From positions 1,534,796 through 1,598,795 of the forward strand of contig CP053450.1 of the NCBI GenBank assembly GCA_013285505.1: DNA of 64,000 nt. The letters run 5' to 3'. Source of the stretch: Planctomycetota bacterium (GTDB lineage: Bacteria; Planctomycetota; Phycisphaerae; Phycisphaerales; UBA1924). Positions 37,087 through 46,504 of the stretch are shown here, piece after piece. Position 1 is the first letter of the stretch. Every line of letters begins with the position of its first letter. A program made the position numbers and the translations under genes. The notes beneath the pieces are model-generated. The model was not told the origin of the DNA, did no database searches, and saw nothing but the letters and a program-made list of their open reading frames with translations.

Positions 37087-38608
37087 ATGCACCGATACCT
37101 CCCCCTCGCTCTCATGCTCGCCGGGTGCGCCGCCGCCACCGCGCAAGACGCCGTCCCCGCACCCCAGCCCGCCGTCCCCGCGCCCCAGCCCGACGCCGCC
37201 GCGGCTCCCCGCCGAGACCATCAACTACGCCGCCGCGCGCAACGCCGAGTTCCTGGACCTCCCCGACGCCGAACGCGCCTGGCCAATCTACGCCGAGATC
37301 CAGGCCATCCTCGCGCCAAACCTCCGCCAGCTCCGGCCCGTCCAGACTGCAAAGCCCGGCGACGAGGAGTGGCCGCAGGCCACCGCACTGCTCGACCAAA
37401 TGCCCAAGCTCCTCCCGCTCGTCGAAGAGCTCCAGTCCAGGCCCACACTCGCCTGGATCTGGGCCGACGCCCTCCCCGCCGAATGGGTCCGCGCCCTCCG
37501 CGGCCCCGACGCCACCCCGCCCGAGCCCAGCCCCAACCCCCGCCTCACCGACATCGCCCTGCCCTACGTCAACACCATCCGCACCGCCGGCACCTGCCTC
37601 CGACTCGAAGCCCTCCGCGCCGCCGAAGTCGGCGACACCGACCGCGCCATCGACATCCTCGAGCTCGCCCCCCTCATGGCCCGCCACCTCGAAGAGACCC
37701 GCGTCGTCGCCACCTGCATCGGCGCGATCGCCCTCCAGGGCGGCGTCATCGTCGAGGGTGTCCTCCAGATCACCGACCTCGCCGGCGACTCGCTCACCCC
37801 CGCGCAACTCGACCGCCTCGACGCCCTCCTCGACACCGTCACCCACCAGAAGTTCACGACCGACCTCATCGCCGACGAACGCGCCGTCTTCACCGACGCC
37901 ATCGACAACATCTACAACGAGACCGACCCCCTCGGCGACCCGCAGATCTCCGTCGCCGGGGCCGGCAAACTGATGATGCTCTCCGGCTCGTCGGTGCCGC
38001 CGGATCTCGACCCCGCAACCGACATCCCCGAAGAAAACAAGCAGGCCGCCATCGAGCGCTTCCGCGCCATGGCCCTCTCCTACGAAGAGTCCTACGACGG
38101 CTGGCAGCGCGCCTGGGACGCCGCCGCCGCAGAGTCGAGCCCGCCAGTCTGGACCTGGACCGGCCCCCCCGGCTTCGAGTCTCTCCGCGCCGAGTCCGAG
38201 TCCGCGGCCGCCAACAACCGCACGCTCCCGCACATGCTCTTCGTCTCGTCCTACCACCGCATCGCCGAGTTCTGCGAGCTCCTCCGCGTCCAGACCGACG
38301 CCGCCCGCGTCGCCGTCGCGCTCCAGCGCTACCACAACCAGCACGACGCCTGGCCCGAGTCCCTCGACGCCCTCGTCCCCGACACGCTCCCCACCATCCC
38401 CGCCGACTGGGTAGACGGCCAGCCACTCCGCTACACGCGCAGCGAAGACGGCCAACCCGCCCTCTACTCCATCGGCCCCGACGGCGACGACGACAACGCC
38501 AAGCCCCTCCCCCAAGGCGCAGGCGAGCGCTACGTCTATCCCTCCCAGCGCGAGTCCAGACCCCAGGTCATCCCCGACGGCGACTGGGTCCTCTGGCCCC
38601 GCTCCTGA
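37087..38608 (+). CDS. Lipoprotein with pseudopilin-like C-terminal end (frameshifted)
   Basis: About 506 residues after correction, from ATG 37087. Signal peptide with lipobox LMLAGC, a proline-rich linker, then a helical body (LEALRAAEVGDTDRAIDILE). The C-terminal 60 residues (VALQRYHNQHDAWPESLDAL, then PADWVDGQPLRYTRSEDG and LYSIGPDGDDD) follow the pattern found after pilin helices in planctomycete proteins. The frame shifts near 37208, between PDAAAA and LPAETINYAAARNAEFLDL. Outer-surface or periplasmic protein, role unknown. Confidence 0.65.
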
Positions 38609-38620
38609 GCCAGGCCGCCC

Positions 38621-39550
38621 CTACTCCGCCCATTCCTTCAGCGCCGCCAGGAAGCCCTGGAACATCCCCGCGTCGCGCTCGGCCCACACGGTGCACCCCG
38701 CCGCGTCGATGATCTTCTCACTCACCCGCCCCAGCAGCGCCATCGCCGTCCGGCTCCGCGTGTGCGTCCCCAGCACCAGCACGTCCAGATGCTCTTCCTG
38801 CGCCATCGCCGCCACCCGCGAGCTCGGCGATCCCTCCTCCAGCCGCAGCCGGCACGCCGGAGACCCCGGCTCCGCCTCCCGAGCCCTGGCGATCTCCCGA
38901 TCCCCGACCTCCCGCAGCGCCGATTCCAGCCCCGCGCACGCCTCGTCCCACGACATCACCGTGTGATACCCCGCCGGCACCTCATACGCCGCGAGCAACA
39001 CCACCTCGTCCGCCCCCACGGTCTTGCCGATCCGCAGCGCCCGCCGCAGCTCCAGCTGACACTCCTCGTGCAGGTCACACGCCACGCCGATCCGCTTCGG
39101 CTCCCCGCGAAACTCCGGCTGCGCGATCAGCACGCTCACCTGGCACTTCCGCACCAGCGCGTTGGCGATGCTCCCCAGCCGGCCCCGCTTCAGTCCGCCC
39201 TTGCCATAGCGGCCCATCACCAGCAGATCCGCCTTCAGCGACGCCCGCAGCCGCAAAATCTCGTTCCCCGGGTGCCCGCTCAGCACATGCTGCTCCGCCG
39301 ACTCCGGCACCCCGTGCGACGCACAAAACGACGCCAACTCCTCCGCCGCGATCTTCAGGTGCTTCTCAGCCAACCCGGGAATCGCCTTCTGCTCCACCGC
39401 GCTCATCGGCTCGATCACGTGCACCACGTGCAGCGTCGCCCCCAGCTTCGCCGCCAGGTCCGACGCCATCACCAGCCCGCCGACCGACTCCTGCGTCAGG
39501 CCGGTCGCCACCAGAATCGTCTTGATCGTCCGAGGTGCCTCGCTCGCCAT
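38621..39550 (-). CDS. Universal stress protein with two tandem Usp domains
   Basis: 309 residues, two Usp domains of about 150. The first keeps the nucleotide motif G-x2-G-x9-G-S (GRYGKGGLKRGRLGS) and so probably binds ATP; the second ends LDVLVLGTHTRSRTAMALLG and lacks the full motif. Tandem Usp proteins of this kind act as stress or energy-state sensors in the cytoplasm. Convergent with the lipoprotein gene; the start lies about 320 bases from lepA, divergent. Confidence 0.85.
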   Translation of the reverse strand: MASEAPRTIKTILVATGLTQESVGGLVMASDLAAKLGATLHVVHVIEPMSAVEQKAIPGLAEKHLKIAAEELASFCASHGVPESAEQHVLSGHPGNEILRLRASLKADLLVMGRYGKGGLKRGRLGSIANALVRKCQVSVLIAQPEFRGEPKRIGVACDLHEECQLELRRALRIGKTVGADEVVLLAAYEVPAGYHTVMSWDEACAGLESALREVGDREIARAREAEPGSPACRLRLEEGSPSSRVAAMAQEEHLDVLVLGTHTRSRTAMALLGRVSEKIIDAAGCTVWAERDAGMFQGFLAALKEWAE

Positions 39551-39873
39551 GGGTCTGCTCCGTGCGCTATCTGGGGGTCGTTGTTGCCTATCTCCTCTAT
39601 CGGCTCACCGCCCGCCACAAACCCAGCAACCCGCCCTCTTCCCGCCCGCTTCCTCCCAGCTTCCTCCCATCCGGCCCCCGAGGTCCAACCCAACGCCCAA
39701 CCCCACGCCCGCTCCCCACCCCAAACCATCCGCCCCCCGGCCCCCAAAAGCCCCGAGCCCCGCACCAGATCGCGCTATCATCCCCGGCCCGAATAACCGC
39801 CAAATCCGACCCGCCGGAGCACCCCGTCCCGCTCCGACCAGACCCACCCGCGGTTGCCCAGGTAGCTCAACCC

Positions 39874-41706
39874 ATGTCCATCGATCGCGCCCACATCCGC
39901 AACTTCTCCATCATCGCCCACATCGACCACGGCAAGTCCACGCTCGCCGACCGGCTCCTCCAGGCGACCAAGGCCGTCTCAGACCGCGAAGCCCGCGAGC
40001 AGCTCCTCGACTCGATGGACCTCGAACGCGAACGCGGCATCACCATCAAGGCCTCCGCCGTCACCGTCGCCCACACCGACGAAGACGGCAAGGTCTACAT
40101 GCTCAACTTCATCGACACCCCCGGACACGTCGACTTCAACTACGAAGTCTCCCGCGCCCTCAAAGCCTGCGAAGGCGCCATCCTCGTCGTAGACGCCTCC
40201 CAGGGCGTCGAGGCCCAGACCGTCGTCAACGCCCTCCTCGCCTTCAGCCAGGACCTCGAGATCATCCCCGTCCTCAACAAGATCGACCTCCCCGGAGCCC
40301 GCCCCGACGAGATCGCCATGGAAGTCGAGCAGGTCCTCGGCCTCCCCGCCGAAGACTGCATCCCCGTCTCCGCCAAGACCGGCGAGGGCATCCCCGCGCT
40401 CCTCTCCGCCATCTGCAAGACCTTCCCCCCGCCCCGACCCAGCCTCGCCGACAACACCCGCGCACTCATCTTCGACGCCGTCTACGACGACTACCGCGGC
40501 GTCATCACCTACATCCGTGTCTTCGACGGCCGCCTCAAAGTCGGCGACAAGATCCGCATGATGGGCCTCGACCGCACCTTCCTCATCACCGAGCTCGGCA
40601 AATACACCCCCAAGCAGACCAAAGTCCAGACCCTCGGCCCCGGCGAAACCGGCTACTTCGTCGCCGCCATCAAGACCCTCTCCGACGTCCGCGTCGGCGA
40701 CACCGTCACCCTCGATATCGACCCCGCCACCGAGCCCCTCGCCGGCTACGAAGCACCCCAGCAGATGGTCTTCTGCGACTTCTACCCCGCCACCAGCGAC
40801 AAAAAGGGCAACGACTTCGAAGACCTCCGCGAAGCAATGGAAAAACTCCAGCTCAACGACTCCAGCTTCACCTTCCAGCCCGTCCACTCCGAGGCCCTCG
40901 GCTTCGGCTTCCGCTGCGGCTTCCTCGGCCTCCTCCACATGGACATCGCCCAGCAACGCCTCGAACGAGAGCACAACCTCGAGATCGTCCAGACCGCGCC
41001 CACCGTCTCCTACAAAGTCGACATCCGCGGCAAGGGCGGCGTCCCCGAAGAGATCGAAGTCCACAACCCCGCCGACCTCCCCGACATGGGCCAGGTCCTC
41101 GAGATCCGCGAGCCCATCTGCAACGTCGAGATCATGGTCCCCAACGAGTACATCGGCGACGTCATGAAGCTCTGCCTCGACCGCCGCGCCGTCTACAAGT
41201 CACAACAGGTCGTCGGCGACACCCGCCAGATGCTCACCTTCGAGGTCCCCCTCGCCGAGATCATCTACGACTTCTACGACAAGCTCAAAGGCCTCACCTC
41301 CGGCTACGGCACCATGGACTACGAGATCGCCCTCTACCGCGCCGACGACCTCGTCAAAATCGACATCCTCATCAACAACGAACCAGTCGAGGCCCTCGCA
41401 CTCATCTGCCACAAAGACCGCGGCACCCAACGCGGCCGCGTCCTCCTCCAACGACTCCGCAAACAGATCGACCGCCACCAGTTCGAGATCCCCCTCCAGG
41501 CCGCCATCGGCGGCAAGATCATCGCCCGCGAAACCATCAAGGCGTTCCGCAAAGACGTCACCGCCAAGTGCTACGGCGGCGATGTCTCCCGCAAACGCAA
41601 ACTCCTCGACAAACAGCGCAAGGGCAAAGACCGCATGAAGTCCATCGGCAGCGTCAACATCCCCCAGGAGGCGTTTATGGCGGTGCTGGACACGGGCGAG
41701 GAGTGA
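39874..41706 (+). CDS. lepA: Translation elongation factor 4 (LepA)
   Basis: 610 residues from ATG 39874. A GTPase that back-translocates or remodels stalled ribosomes. G1 AHIDHGKSTLADRL, G3 DTPGHVDFNYEV, G4 NKIDLPGARPD, then domains II and III, the LepA-specific insert and the C-terminal tail RKRKLLDKQRKGKDRMKSIG, all as in EF4. The upstream open frame to 39535 is discarded because conservation begins at MSIDRAHIRNFSIIAHIDHG. A clean, uninterrupted gene. Confidence 0.96.
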   Translation: MSIDRAHIRNFSIIAHIDHGKSTLADRLLQATKAVSDREAREQLLDSMDLERERGITIKASAVTVAHTDEDGKVYMLNFIDTPGHVDFNYEVSRALKACEGAILVVDASQGVEAQTVVNALLAFSQDLEIIPVLNKIDLPGARPDEIAMEVEQVLGLPAEDCIPVSAKTGEGIPALLSAICKTFPPPRPSLADNTRALIFDAVYDDYRGVITYIRVFDGRLKVGDKIRMMGLDRTFLITELGKYTPKQTKVQTLGPGETGYFVAAIKTLSDVRVGDTVTLDIDPATEPLAGYEAPQQMVFCDFYPATSDKKGNDFEDLREAMEKLQLNDSSFTFQPVHSEALGFGFRCGFLGLLHMDIAQQRLEREHNLEIVQTAPTVSYKVDIRGKGGVPEEIEVHNPADLPDMGQVLEIREPICNVEIMVPNEYIGDVMKLCLDRRAVYKSQQVVGDTRQMLTFEVPLAEIIYDFYDKLKGLTSGYGTMDYEIALYRADDLVKIDILINNEPVEALALICHKDRGTQRGRVLLQRLRKQIDRHQFEIPLQAAIGGKIIARETIKAFRKDVTAKCYGGDVSRKRKLLDKQRKGKDRMKSIGSVNIPQEAFMAVLDTGEE

Positions 41707-41780
41707 ATCGAATGGCCCGACGCCAGCGCGGGAGGATATAGCGTGGCGGTCGCTCGCTTAGCACTGCATGGAGCACTGAG

Positions 41781-42809
41781 ATGTCGGAGGCGGAAAGTCG
41801 AGGTTCAAGGCATCGCCCTCTGACTACGGTGGGCATCGCACACCAGATTGCGAGGGCGATCGAAGACGCAGGTGTCGACGGACTCGATATCGCCGCCGTG
41901 GCGAAGCGAGCACAGCATGTCGGATTCGGCATCAATGCAGAGGATGAGTTCGCAGTCGTAGCGTCTTGGTTAGGATGCTGTGACTTAGTTCATCCGTTAG
42001 GACAACCTGGTACGTCATCGTGTGGCTCGCTGTCGGAATTCACCGTGCCCGACTTACTCATTTGCTCTACGCGCGACAAGCAGTATCGATTCTGTGTCGA
42101 GGTAAAGACCTCTAGTGAGATGGTGCTTCCACTACGCCCGGATTATCGCGAGTCCCTTCTGGCGTACGCGCGACTAGTTGGCATCCCGGTTCTGATTGCC
42201 TGGAAGTGTCGTCGGCTGAATTGGTGGACGCTGTTCGATCCCGCTACCGTTGTGGATGAGGCGCACGAACTGACCTTTGAAGACGCTGCGAAGCGCGACC
42301 TTATGGGCCCACTACTGGGGGAGTTTCATATTGAGCTGCGGCCCAACGATGCAATTCGGATAGACTTTGAGTTGCAGGAGCTGGTCAGGACAAAAGCAGG
42401 TGCCGAGACGTGGAAAGCCAAAATCAAGGATTTTGACATCGAGGACTCCCACGGCCAGCGCCTTGGGTTTGTGCCTGCGCTGTTCGCGACGCTGCTCGCA
42501 GCACCCCTAGAGCGACAGACTGATCGCGAGGGAAGTGTGCTGGTAGATCGGTGGGTGCTGCCGGAGGCGGCTGCAATGCACGCAAGCCGAATCCTTGCCA
42601 TGCAGGCGAATTGGGGTGTCGACCAAGACGAGGCGGTCCGCTGGAAGGCTTTGTGGACAGACCGTCGAGGTCTGGTGCCTGCCCGCACCATCGACGAGGA
42701 ATTGGGGTCACGTTTCGGCTCGTTCACTCGGTACATCCTCCGAGTAAACCCATCGATTCGACCGATCCAGAAAGGACTGGATATTCCAGATACCGCCCCA
42801 AAGGGCTAG
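41781..42809 (+). CDS. Predicted PD-(D/E)XK superfamily nuclease-like protein
   Basis: 342 residues; GGAG lies nine bases before the ATG. Residues 86-145 carry the core of the restriction-endonuclease fold: TVPDLLIC with P90-D91, then RFCVEVKT with E107-V-K109, then SLLAYARLVGIPVLIAWKC. The rest (residues 190-340) is not recognised and may bind DNA or a partner. Third positions are visibly richer in A and T than in lepA, a sign of transfer. Its TAG stop overlaps the stop of the convergent gene (CTAG). Function inferred only from the motif; possible defence or DNA-repair nuclease. Confidence 0.6.
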   Translation: MSEAESRGSRHRPLTTVGIAHQIARAIEDAGVDGLDIAAVAKRAQHVGFGINAEDEFAVVASWLGCCDLVHPLGQPGTSSCGSLSEFTVPDLLICSTRDKQYRFCVEVKTSSEMVLPLRPDYRESLLAYARLVGIPVLIAWKCRRLNWWTLFDPATVVDEAHELTFEDAAKRDLMGPLLGEFHIELRPNDAIRIDFELQELVRTKAGAETWKAKIKDFDIEDSHGQRLGFVPALFATLLAAPLERQTDREGSVLVDRWVLPEAAAMHASRILAMQANWGVDQDEAVRWKALWTDRRGLVPARTIDEELGSRFGSFTRYILRVNPSIRPIQKGLDIPDTAPKG

Positions 42810-43537
42810 GGGCTGTCGCTGGACAAGTCCCATGCGCATCGGACGACAAGCTCCTGAAGCAGGATTTCAACGCTCGCTCGGAATGGATCGACCTGTGCGA
42901 GCGTTGGTAGGCATTCCTTGTGTCTTACCATGCAATGCGTCTGGTGATCCGCAATGTCTCTAGCGAATTCCTCTAGAGGGCGAAGCAATTCCTTCACACT
43001 TCGCGGGGATTGTCCGACCACTTGAGCAAACGTGGATTGGCCGAATACGGGCGGGACATGATTCAGAAGCGTGCGGAGCAACAGCGTGCACGAGAGATAA
43101 TGCCCTCGAGCGAAGGCCGAGTTCATCTCGTCGCAGAGTTGCGCTACTTTGCTCAGGTCAAACGGCCCAGTGGCGTGCAAACGCAGGTCCGAGATCAAGG
43201 CGCGATCCACGAACATCGCATTAGTCAATTCCAAGTCGCCGTCTCCTGGGTTGGTTGCTAGGTGTCTGACGTCATCAATTAGCAGTTGCAAGTCCGCATG
43301 CAGATCGTACACGTCATAAACGGTCTCAATGTCCAGCGTCAGCACGGAAATGCCCTCCTGAACATGTTCGTTCCGAAGTCGGCGAGCCAAGCCGACAAAG
43401 CGCTTGGCCAAGTGCTTGTACCCGTATACCACGGCGATTTGTTCGTCTGGGTCATCGCTTGGGCCACAGAACTGGAAGGCTTCAAGCCTATCAGCAGTCT
43501 GCAGGAGTTCGACAAGTCTGGCTTCCTCAGTGGTCAT
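42806..43537 (-). CDS. Conserved protein of unknown function, HEPN-like C-terminal helices
   Basis: 243 residues, mostly helical. The second half (FARGHYLSCTLLLRTLLNHV, PPVFGQSTFAQVV, VKELLRPLEEFARDIADHQT, ILLQELV) resembles a widespread family of uncharacterised proteins with an NHVPPxF motif, often seen in mobile or defence-rich islands; this is from memory and not searched. Codon use is AT-richer than the surroundings, like the convergent nuclease-like gene. No catalytic motif is sure. RxxxxH is present as RHKECL-type only weakly, so a HEPN RNase role is speculative. Confidence 0.5.
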   Translation of the reverse strand: MTTEEARLVELLQTADRLEAFQFCGPSDDPDEQIAVVYGYKHLAKRFVGLARRLRNEHVQEGISVLTLDIETVYDVYDLHADLQLLIDDVRHLATNPGDGDLELTNAMFVDRALISDLRLHATGPFDLSKVAQLCDEMNSAFARGHYLSCTLLLRTLLNHVPPVFGQSTFAQVVGQSPRSVKELLRPLEEFARDIADHQTHCMVRHKECLPTLAQVDPFRASVEILLQELVVRCAWDLSSDSP

Positions 43538-43584
43538 GAACTAGATTATTGGCGGGTGGCTCGAGGGCAGGTGGCACCGACCCC

Positions 43585-43619
43585 GTGCCACCGACCTCGG
43601 CTCTGCGAGGTCGGTGCCC
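43585..43619 (+). repeat. GTGCCAC-flanked palindrome, GCTCTG loop
   Basis: Perfect 11-bp stem CACCGACCTCG / CGAGGTCGGTG around loop GCTCTG. Same flank and loop as the family at 43655 but with a different stem. Confidence 0.75.
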
Positions 43620-43654
43620 TCGGCAAATCGAAACACCGACACCAAGAATCCCCC

Positions 43655-43697
43655 GTGCCACCAAGGTGTGGCTGCTCTGAGCCACTCCTTGGTGCCC
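43655..43697 (+). repeat. GTGCCAC-flanked palindrome, CCAAGG type, copy 1
   Basis: Stem CACCAAGG-T-GTGGCT / AGCCAC-T-CCTTGGTG (8 and 6 bp around one T-T mismatch) and loop GCTCTG. Three more copies lie within 1.6 kb. Confidence 0.8.
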
Positions 43698-43777
43698 CCG
43701 CCGGGCCGCCCAAACCCAACCGCCACCCAGCGCAGCCTCCCCCTCTCCCGCGGAACACCTCCATACCCTCACCCCCG

Positions 43778-44263
43778 ATGCAAGTCTCCGACCTCAAACA
43801 CACCAACACCCACCTCGCCTCCATCCTCGGCATCGACGATCCTCTCGACGAGATCGGCATTCACCTCTCCTCCGTCCAAGAGCCCTACCCCGCGACCCCC
43901 CGCAACGCCACCGTGTTCGCCTCCTCCGGCGTCGACGGCGTCCACTACGTCCTCCTCCACCTCCCCGAGCGCCGCGTCGAGGACGCCCCCGTCATCGAGG
44001 TCAGCCCCATGGACGCCGACGCCCGGCACTGCGTCGGCGACAACCTCCACGAGTTCCTCGAAATCATGTGCCAACGCCACGAAGAGTTCATCCACCACAC
44101 CTCCCCCCGCAGCACACCCCCCGGGGCCGAGCCCCACGACGCCCTCCGCGTCATCGCCGCCCTCCGCACCCACCTCAACCTCGCGCCCCGCCCCGACCAC
44201 GAACCCCGCTGCAAAGCCCTCACCGCCCTCCACCTCCCCCGCATGCAACTCAACCCCGAGTAG
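43778..44263 (+). CDS. Small SUKH-like cytoplasmic protein, function unknown
   Basis: 161 residues from ATG 43778. Acidic; the middle VFASSGVDGVHYVLLHLPE, APVIEVSPMD and VGDNLHEFLEIM follows the pattern of proteins that resemble the SMI1/KNR4 (SUKH) fold, seen as immunity proteins and as housekeeping proteins. No toxin gene is next to it. Palindromes stand on both sides (43655 and 44296). C-rich codon style is that of the host, unlike the two genes before it. Confidence 0.55.
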   Translation: MQVSDLKHTNTHLASILGIDDPLDEIGIHLSSVQEPYPATPRNATVFASSGVDGVHYVLLHLPERRVEDAPVIEVSPMDADARHCVGDNLHEFLEIMCQRHEEFIHHTSPRSTPPGAEPHDALRVIAALRTHLNLAPRPDHEPRCKALTALHLPRMQLNPE

Positions 44264-44295
44264 GCCTCACCACAGCCGCAGGTGGCACCGACCCC

Positions 44296-44338
44296 GTGCC
44301 ACCAAGGTGTGGCTGCTCTGAGCCACTCCTTGGTGCCC
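44296..44338 (+). repeat. GTGCCAC-flanked palindrome, CCAAGG type, copy 2
   Basis: Identical in stem and loop to the copy at 43655; preceded by the same GGTGGCACCGACCCC leader as the palindrome at 43585. Confidence 0.8.
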
Positions 44339-44381
44339 CGCCGCAACGGCACAACCCCAGCCGCCCACCTCCCCCTTCAGA

Positions 44382-44514
44382 CCCCCAAGCGTCAGCGCCG
44401 GCCCCGTCCGAAGAGCCCCAAGCGTCAGCGCCGGGCCTCCCGTCCAAAGAGCCCTAAGCGTCAGCACCGGGCCCCTCCTTAGAGCCCTAAGCGTCAGCGC
44501 CGGGCCTCCCGCCC
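44382..44514 (+). repeat. Tandem 33-36 bp repeat, four units
   Basis: Units begin AGAGCCC(C/T)AAGCGTCAGC and end CCGGGCC plus a short spacer. The 5' flank AGAGCCC is shared with REP family A. Leads straight into the palindrome at 44516. Confidence 0.7.
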
Positions 44515-44561
44515 CGTGCCACCAAGGTGTGGCTGCTCTGAGCCACTCCTTGGTGCCCCCG
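44467..44561 (+). repeat. 95-bp direct repeat, left copy
   Basis: Runs from CCGGGCCCCTCC to GGTGCCCCCG, includes the last tandem unit and a whole CCAAGG palindrome (44516-44558). By eye it is identical to 45196-45290 on the other side of the PH-domain gene. Confidence 0.75.
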
Positions 44562-44584
44562 ACAGGCCACCCCGCTCCGCGGCC

Positions 44585-45073
44585 TCAGCGCGGTGCGGCG
44601 TCCGCACGCCCGCGCAGCTTTGCCTCCAGCGACAACACCCTTTCGCTGCGATCAGTAAGTATCGCGAGCGGCCACGCGCGATGTCGTCCATACAACACCA
44701 AGCGTGATTTGTCGTCCGAGACCTCCCGGCGGGTCATCCGCAGCTCGTTCCATCGAATCTCGAGTGTTCCCAAGTACGAGACCAACACAAGGCCGTCATC
44801 CGCCAACTCCAGGCTGCGCACGGACCACCGGAGTGAGACGACCGCAAAGACGCCAAAGCACGCACCGAGCACGCCCAGGACCACCCGCCCGACCACAGAA
44901 AGAGGCGCCCCCGCCAACACCGCTCCCGCAATCGAGACGACCGCAGCCGCCCCATGGAACGCCGCCGCCGCGTACATGAACGTCCCGGCGGTAGTGTGTA
45001 CAACGCGCTCCCGCTGCGCAGACGAACCGCTGCCGGCATCGGACTCATGATGAACACCGTTGGTAGTTTCCAT
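44585..45073 (-). CDS. Membrane protein with PH-like domain
   Basis: 162 residues from ATG 45073. Two membrane helices (TFMYAAAAFHGAAAVVSIAG and VVLGVLGACFGVFAVVSL) precede a soluble part (LELADDGLVLVSYLGTLEIRWNELRMTRREV) with the beta-strand rhythm of bacterial PH (bPH) domains. Function unknown. The gene is enclosed by the 95-bp direct repeats (44467-44561 and 45196-45290), as if it had been inserted with, or bracketed by, repeat DNA. Confidence 0.6.
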   Translation of the reverse strand: METTNGVHHESDAGSGSSAQRERVVHTTAGTFMYAAAAFHGAAAVVSIAGAVLAGAPLSVVGRVVLGVLGACFGVFAVVSLRWSVRSLELADDGLVLVSYLGTLEIRWNELRMTRREVSDDKSRLVLYGRHRAWPLAILTDRSERVLSLEAKLRGRADAAPR

Positions 45074-45143
45074 GCCGACCACCCCCCCTGCAGGCCCCAG
45101 CATACCCAGGCCCCACAGCCAAAATCCCCGCGCCCTTCCCCCC

Positions 45144-45242
45144 AGAGCCCCAAGCGTCAGCGCCGGGCCCCTCCATAGAGCCCCACGCGTCAGCGCCGGG
45201 CCCCTCCTTAGAGCCCTAAGCGTCAGCGCCGGGCCTCCCGCC
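45144..45242 (+). repeat. Tandem 33-bp repeat, three units
   Basis: Three 33-bp units of the same AGAGCCC...CCGGGCC repeat as at 44382, again ending in a CCAAGG palindrome. Confidence 0.7.
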
Positions 45243-45290
45243 CCGTGCCACCAAGGTGTGGCTGCTCTGAGCCACTCCTTGGTGCCCCCG
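45196..45290 (+). repeat. 95-bp direct repeat, right copy
   Basis: Same 95 bases as 44467-44561, in the same orientation, including the palindrome at 45245-45287. The rest of the 408-bp gap between the PH-domain gene and the next ATG (45291-45481) is C-rich and featureless apart from the leader. Confidence 0.75.
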
Positions 45291-45481
45291 CCAAGCCGCC
45301 CCAACCCAACCGCCACCCCTCTCCCCTCTCCCTTCCCCATCTTCCACCTCCCACCGCGCCCCGAGACCGCGCACACACCTCCCAACACACCCGGTATTAC
45401 CCCGGCCACCCACCCACTCCAAACACCCCCCCCGTCAAGTACACTCCGCTCTTCAACAAAGCCAACACACAGGAGTCCCCC

Positions 45482-45907
45482 ATGCCCGCCACCGCCACGA
45501 TGAAAGACACCGCCATGCAGTTCTTCGACGCCTGCGAGACCTCCAAGGGATGGGACGTCTGCAAGCAGTACTGCCACCCCGACGCCACCTTCTCCGCCCA
45601 GGCCGACGCCCTCGCCGATGTCAAAACCCTCGAGACCTACACCGAGTGGATGAAGGGCATGGCCGCCCCCGCCCCCGACGGCCGCTACGAGATCCTCTCC
45701 TTCGCCGTCGATGAAGAGCGCAACAACGTCACCGGCTGCGGCGTCTTCCACGCCACCCACACCCACGAGGGCGGCCCCGTCCCGCCCACCGGCAAGTCCG
45801 TCGCCGCCAACTACGCCTACATCATGCAGTTCAAGGGCGACAAGATCAGCCACATGACCAAGATCTGGAACGACGGCCACAGCCTCCGCGAGCTCGGCTG
45901 GGCCTAA
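45482..45907 (+). CDS. SnoaL-like / NTF2-fold protein
   Basis: 141 residues from ATG 45482 with AGGAG just upstream. Small alpha+beta cone fold: opening helix TAMQFFDACETSKGWDVCKQY, then the repeated strands YEILSFAVDEERNNVTGCGV and YIMQFKGDKISHMTKIWNDG. Family members are ester cyclases, dehydratases or carriers; catalytic residues cannot be assigned. Cytoplasmic; convergent with tag. Confidence 0.7.
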   Translation: MPATATMKDTAMQFFDACETSKGWDVCKQYCHPDATFSAQADALADVKTLETYTEWMKGMAAPAPDGRYEILSFAVDEERNNVTGCGVFHATHTHEGGPVPPTGKSVAANYAYIMQFKGDKISHMTKIWNDGHSLRELGWA

Positions 45908-45919
45908 CGCACCCGCAAC

Positions 45920-46504
45920 CTACGCACCCCGCGCCCCGCGCGACACCCCGTGCAGACCGCACCCCACGGTGTGGTCGTTCACCATCCCCACAGCCTGCAT
46001 GAACGCGTAGCAGATCGTGCTCCCCACAAACCGGAACCCGCGCTGCTTCAGCGCCTTCGACAGCGCGTCGCTCGCGGCTGTCGTGGCCGGCACCTCGCCC
46101 GAGTGCTTCCACGCGTTCACCCGCGGCCGCCGCTCCCCCGACGGATCGATAAACCCCCACACATACGCATCAAACGACCCAAACTCCTCCTGCAACTCCA
46201 GAAACACCCCCGCATTCGACACCGCCGACTCCACCTTCAACCGATTCCGCACGATCCCCGGGTCCAGCAGCAGCCGCTCAATCTTCGCCGCCGAAAACCG
46301 CGCAACCTTCGCCGGGTCAAACCCCGCAAACACCTCCCGATACCGCTCCCGCTTCCTCAGAATCGTGTCCCAGCTCAGCCCCGCCTGCGCCCCCTCCAAA
46401 ACAAGAAACTCAAACAGCACCCGGTCGTCATGCACCGGCCGCCCCCATTCCTCGTCGTGGTACCGCACCGCCAACTCGTTTTTCGCCCACGCGCACCGTT
46501 CCAT
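45920..46504 (-). CDS. tag: DNA-3-methyladenine glycosylase I
   Basis: 194 residues matching Tag throughout: start MERCAWAKNELAVRYHDEEW with the zinc cysteine and histidine, FEFLVLEGAQAGLSWDTIL, KIERLLLDPGIVRNRLKVES, and the end STICYAFMQAVGMVNDHTVG. It removes 3-methyladenine from alkylated DNA in base-excision repair. No adjacent repair genes. Single gene between an NTF2-like gene and an unknown gene. Confidence 0.93.
   Translation of the reverse strand: MERCAWAKNELAVRYHDEEWGRPVHDDRVLFEFLVLEGAQAGLSWDTILRKRERYREVFAGFDPAKVARFSAAKIERLLLDPGIVRNRLKVESAVSNAGVFLELQEEFGSFDAYVWGFIDPSGERRPRVNAWKHSGEVPATTAASDALSKALKQRGFRFVGSTICYAFMQAVGMVNDHTVGCGLHGVSRGARGA

Noticed and set aside
39851..39878. Stretch resembling the 5' end of a tRNA (GCCCAGGTAGCTCAA)
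   Set aside because: It overlaps the lepA start and no anticodon arm or TpsiC arm follows.
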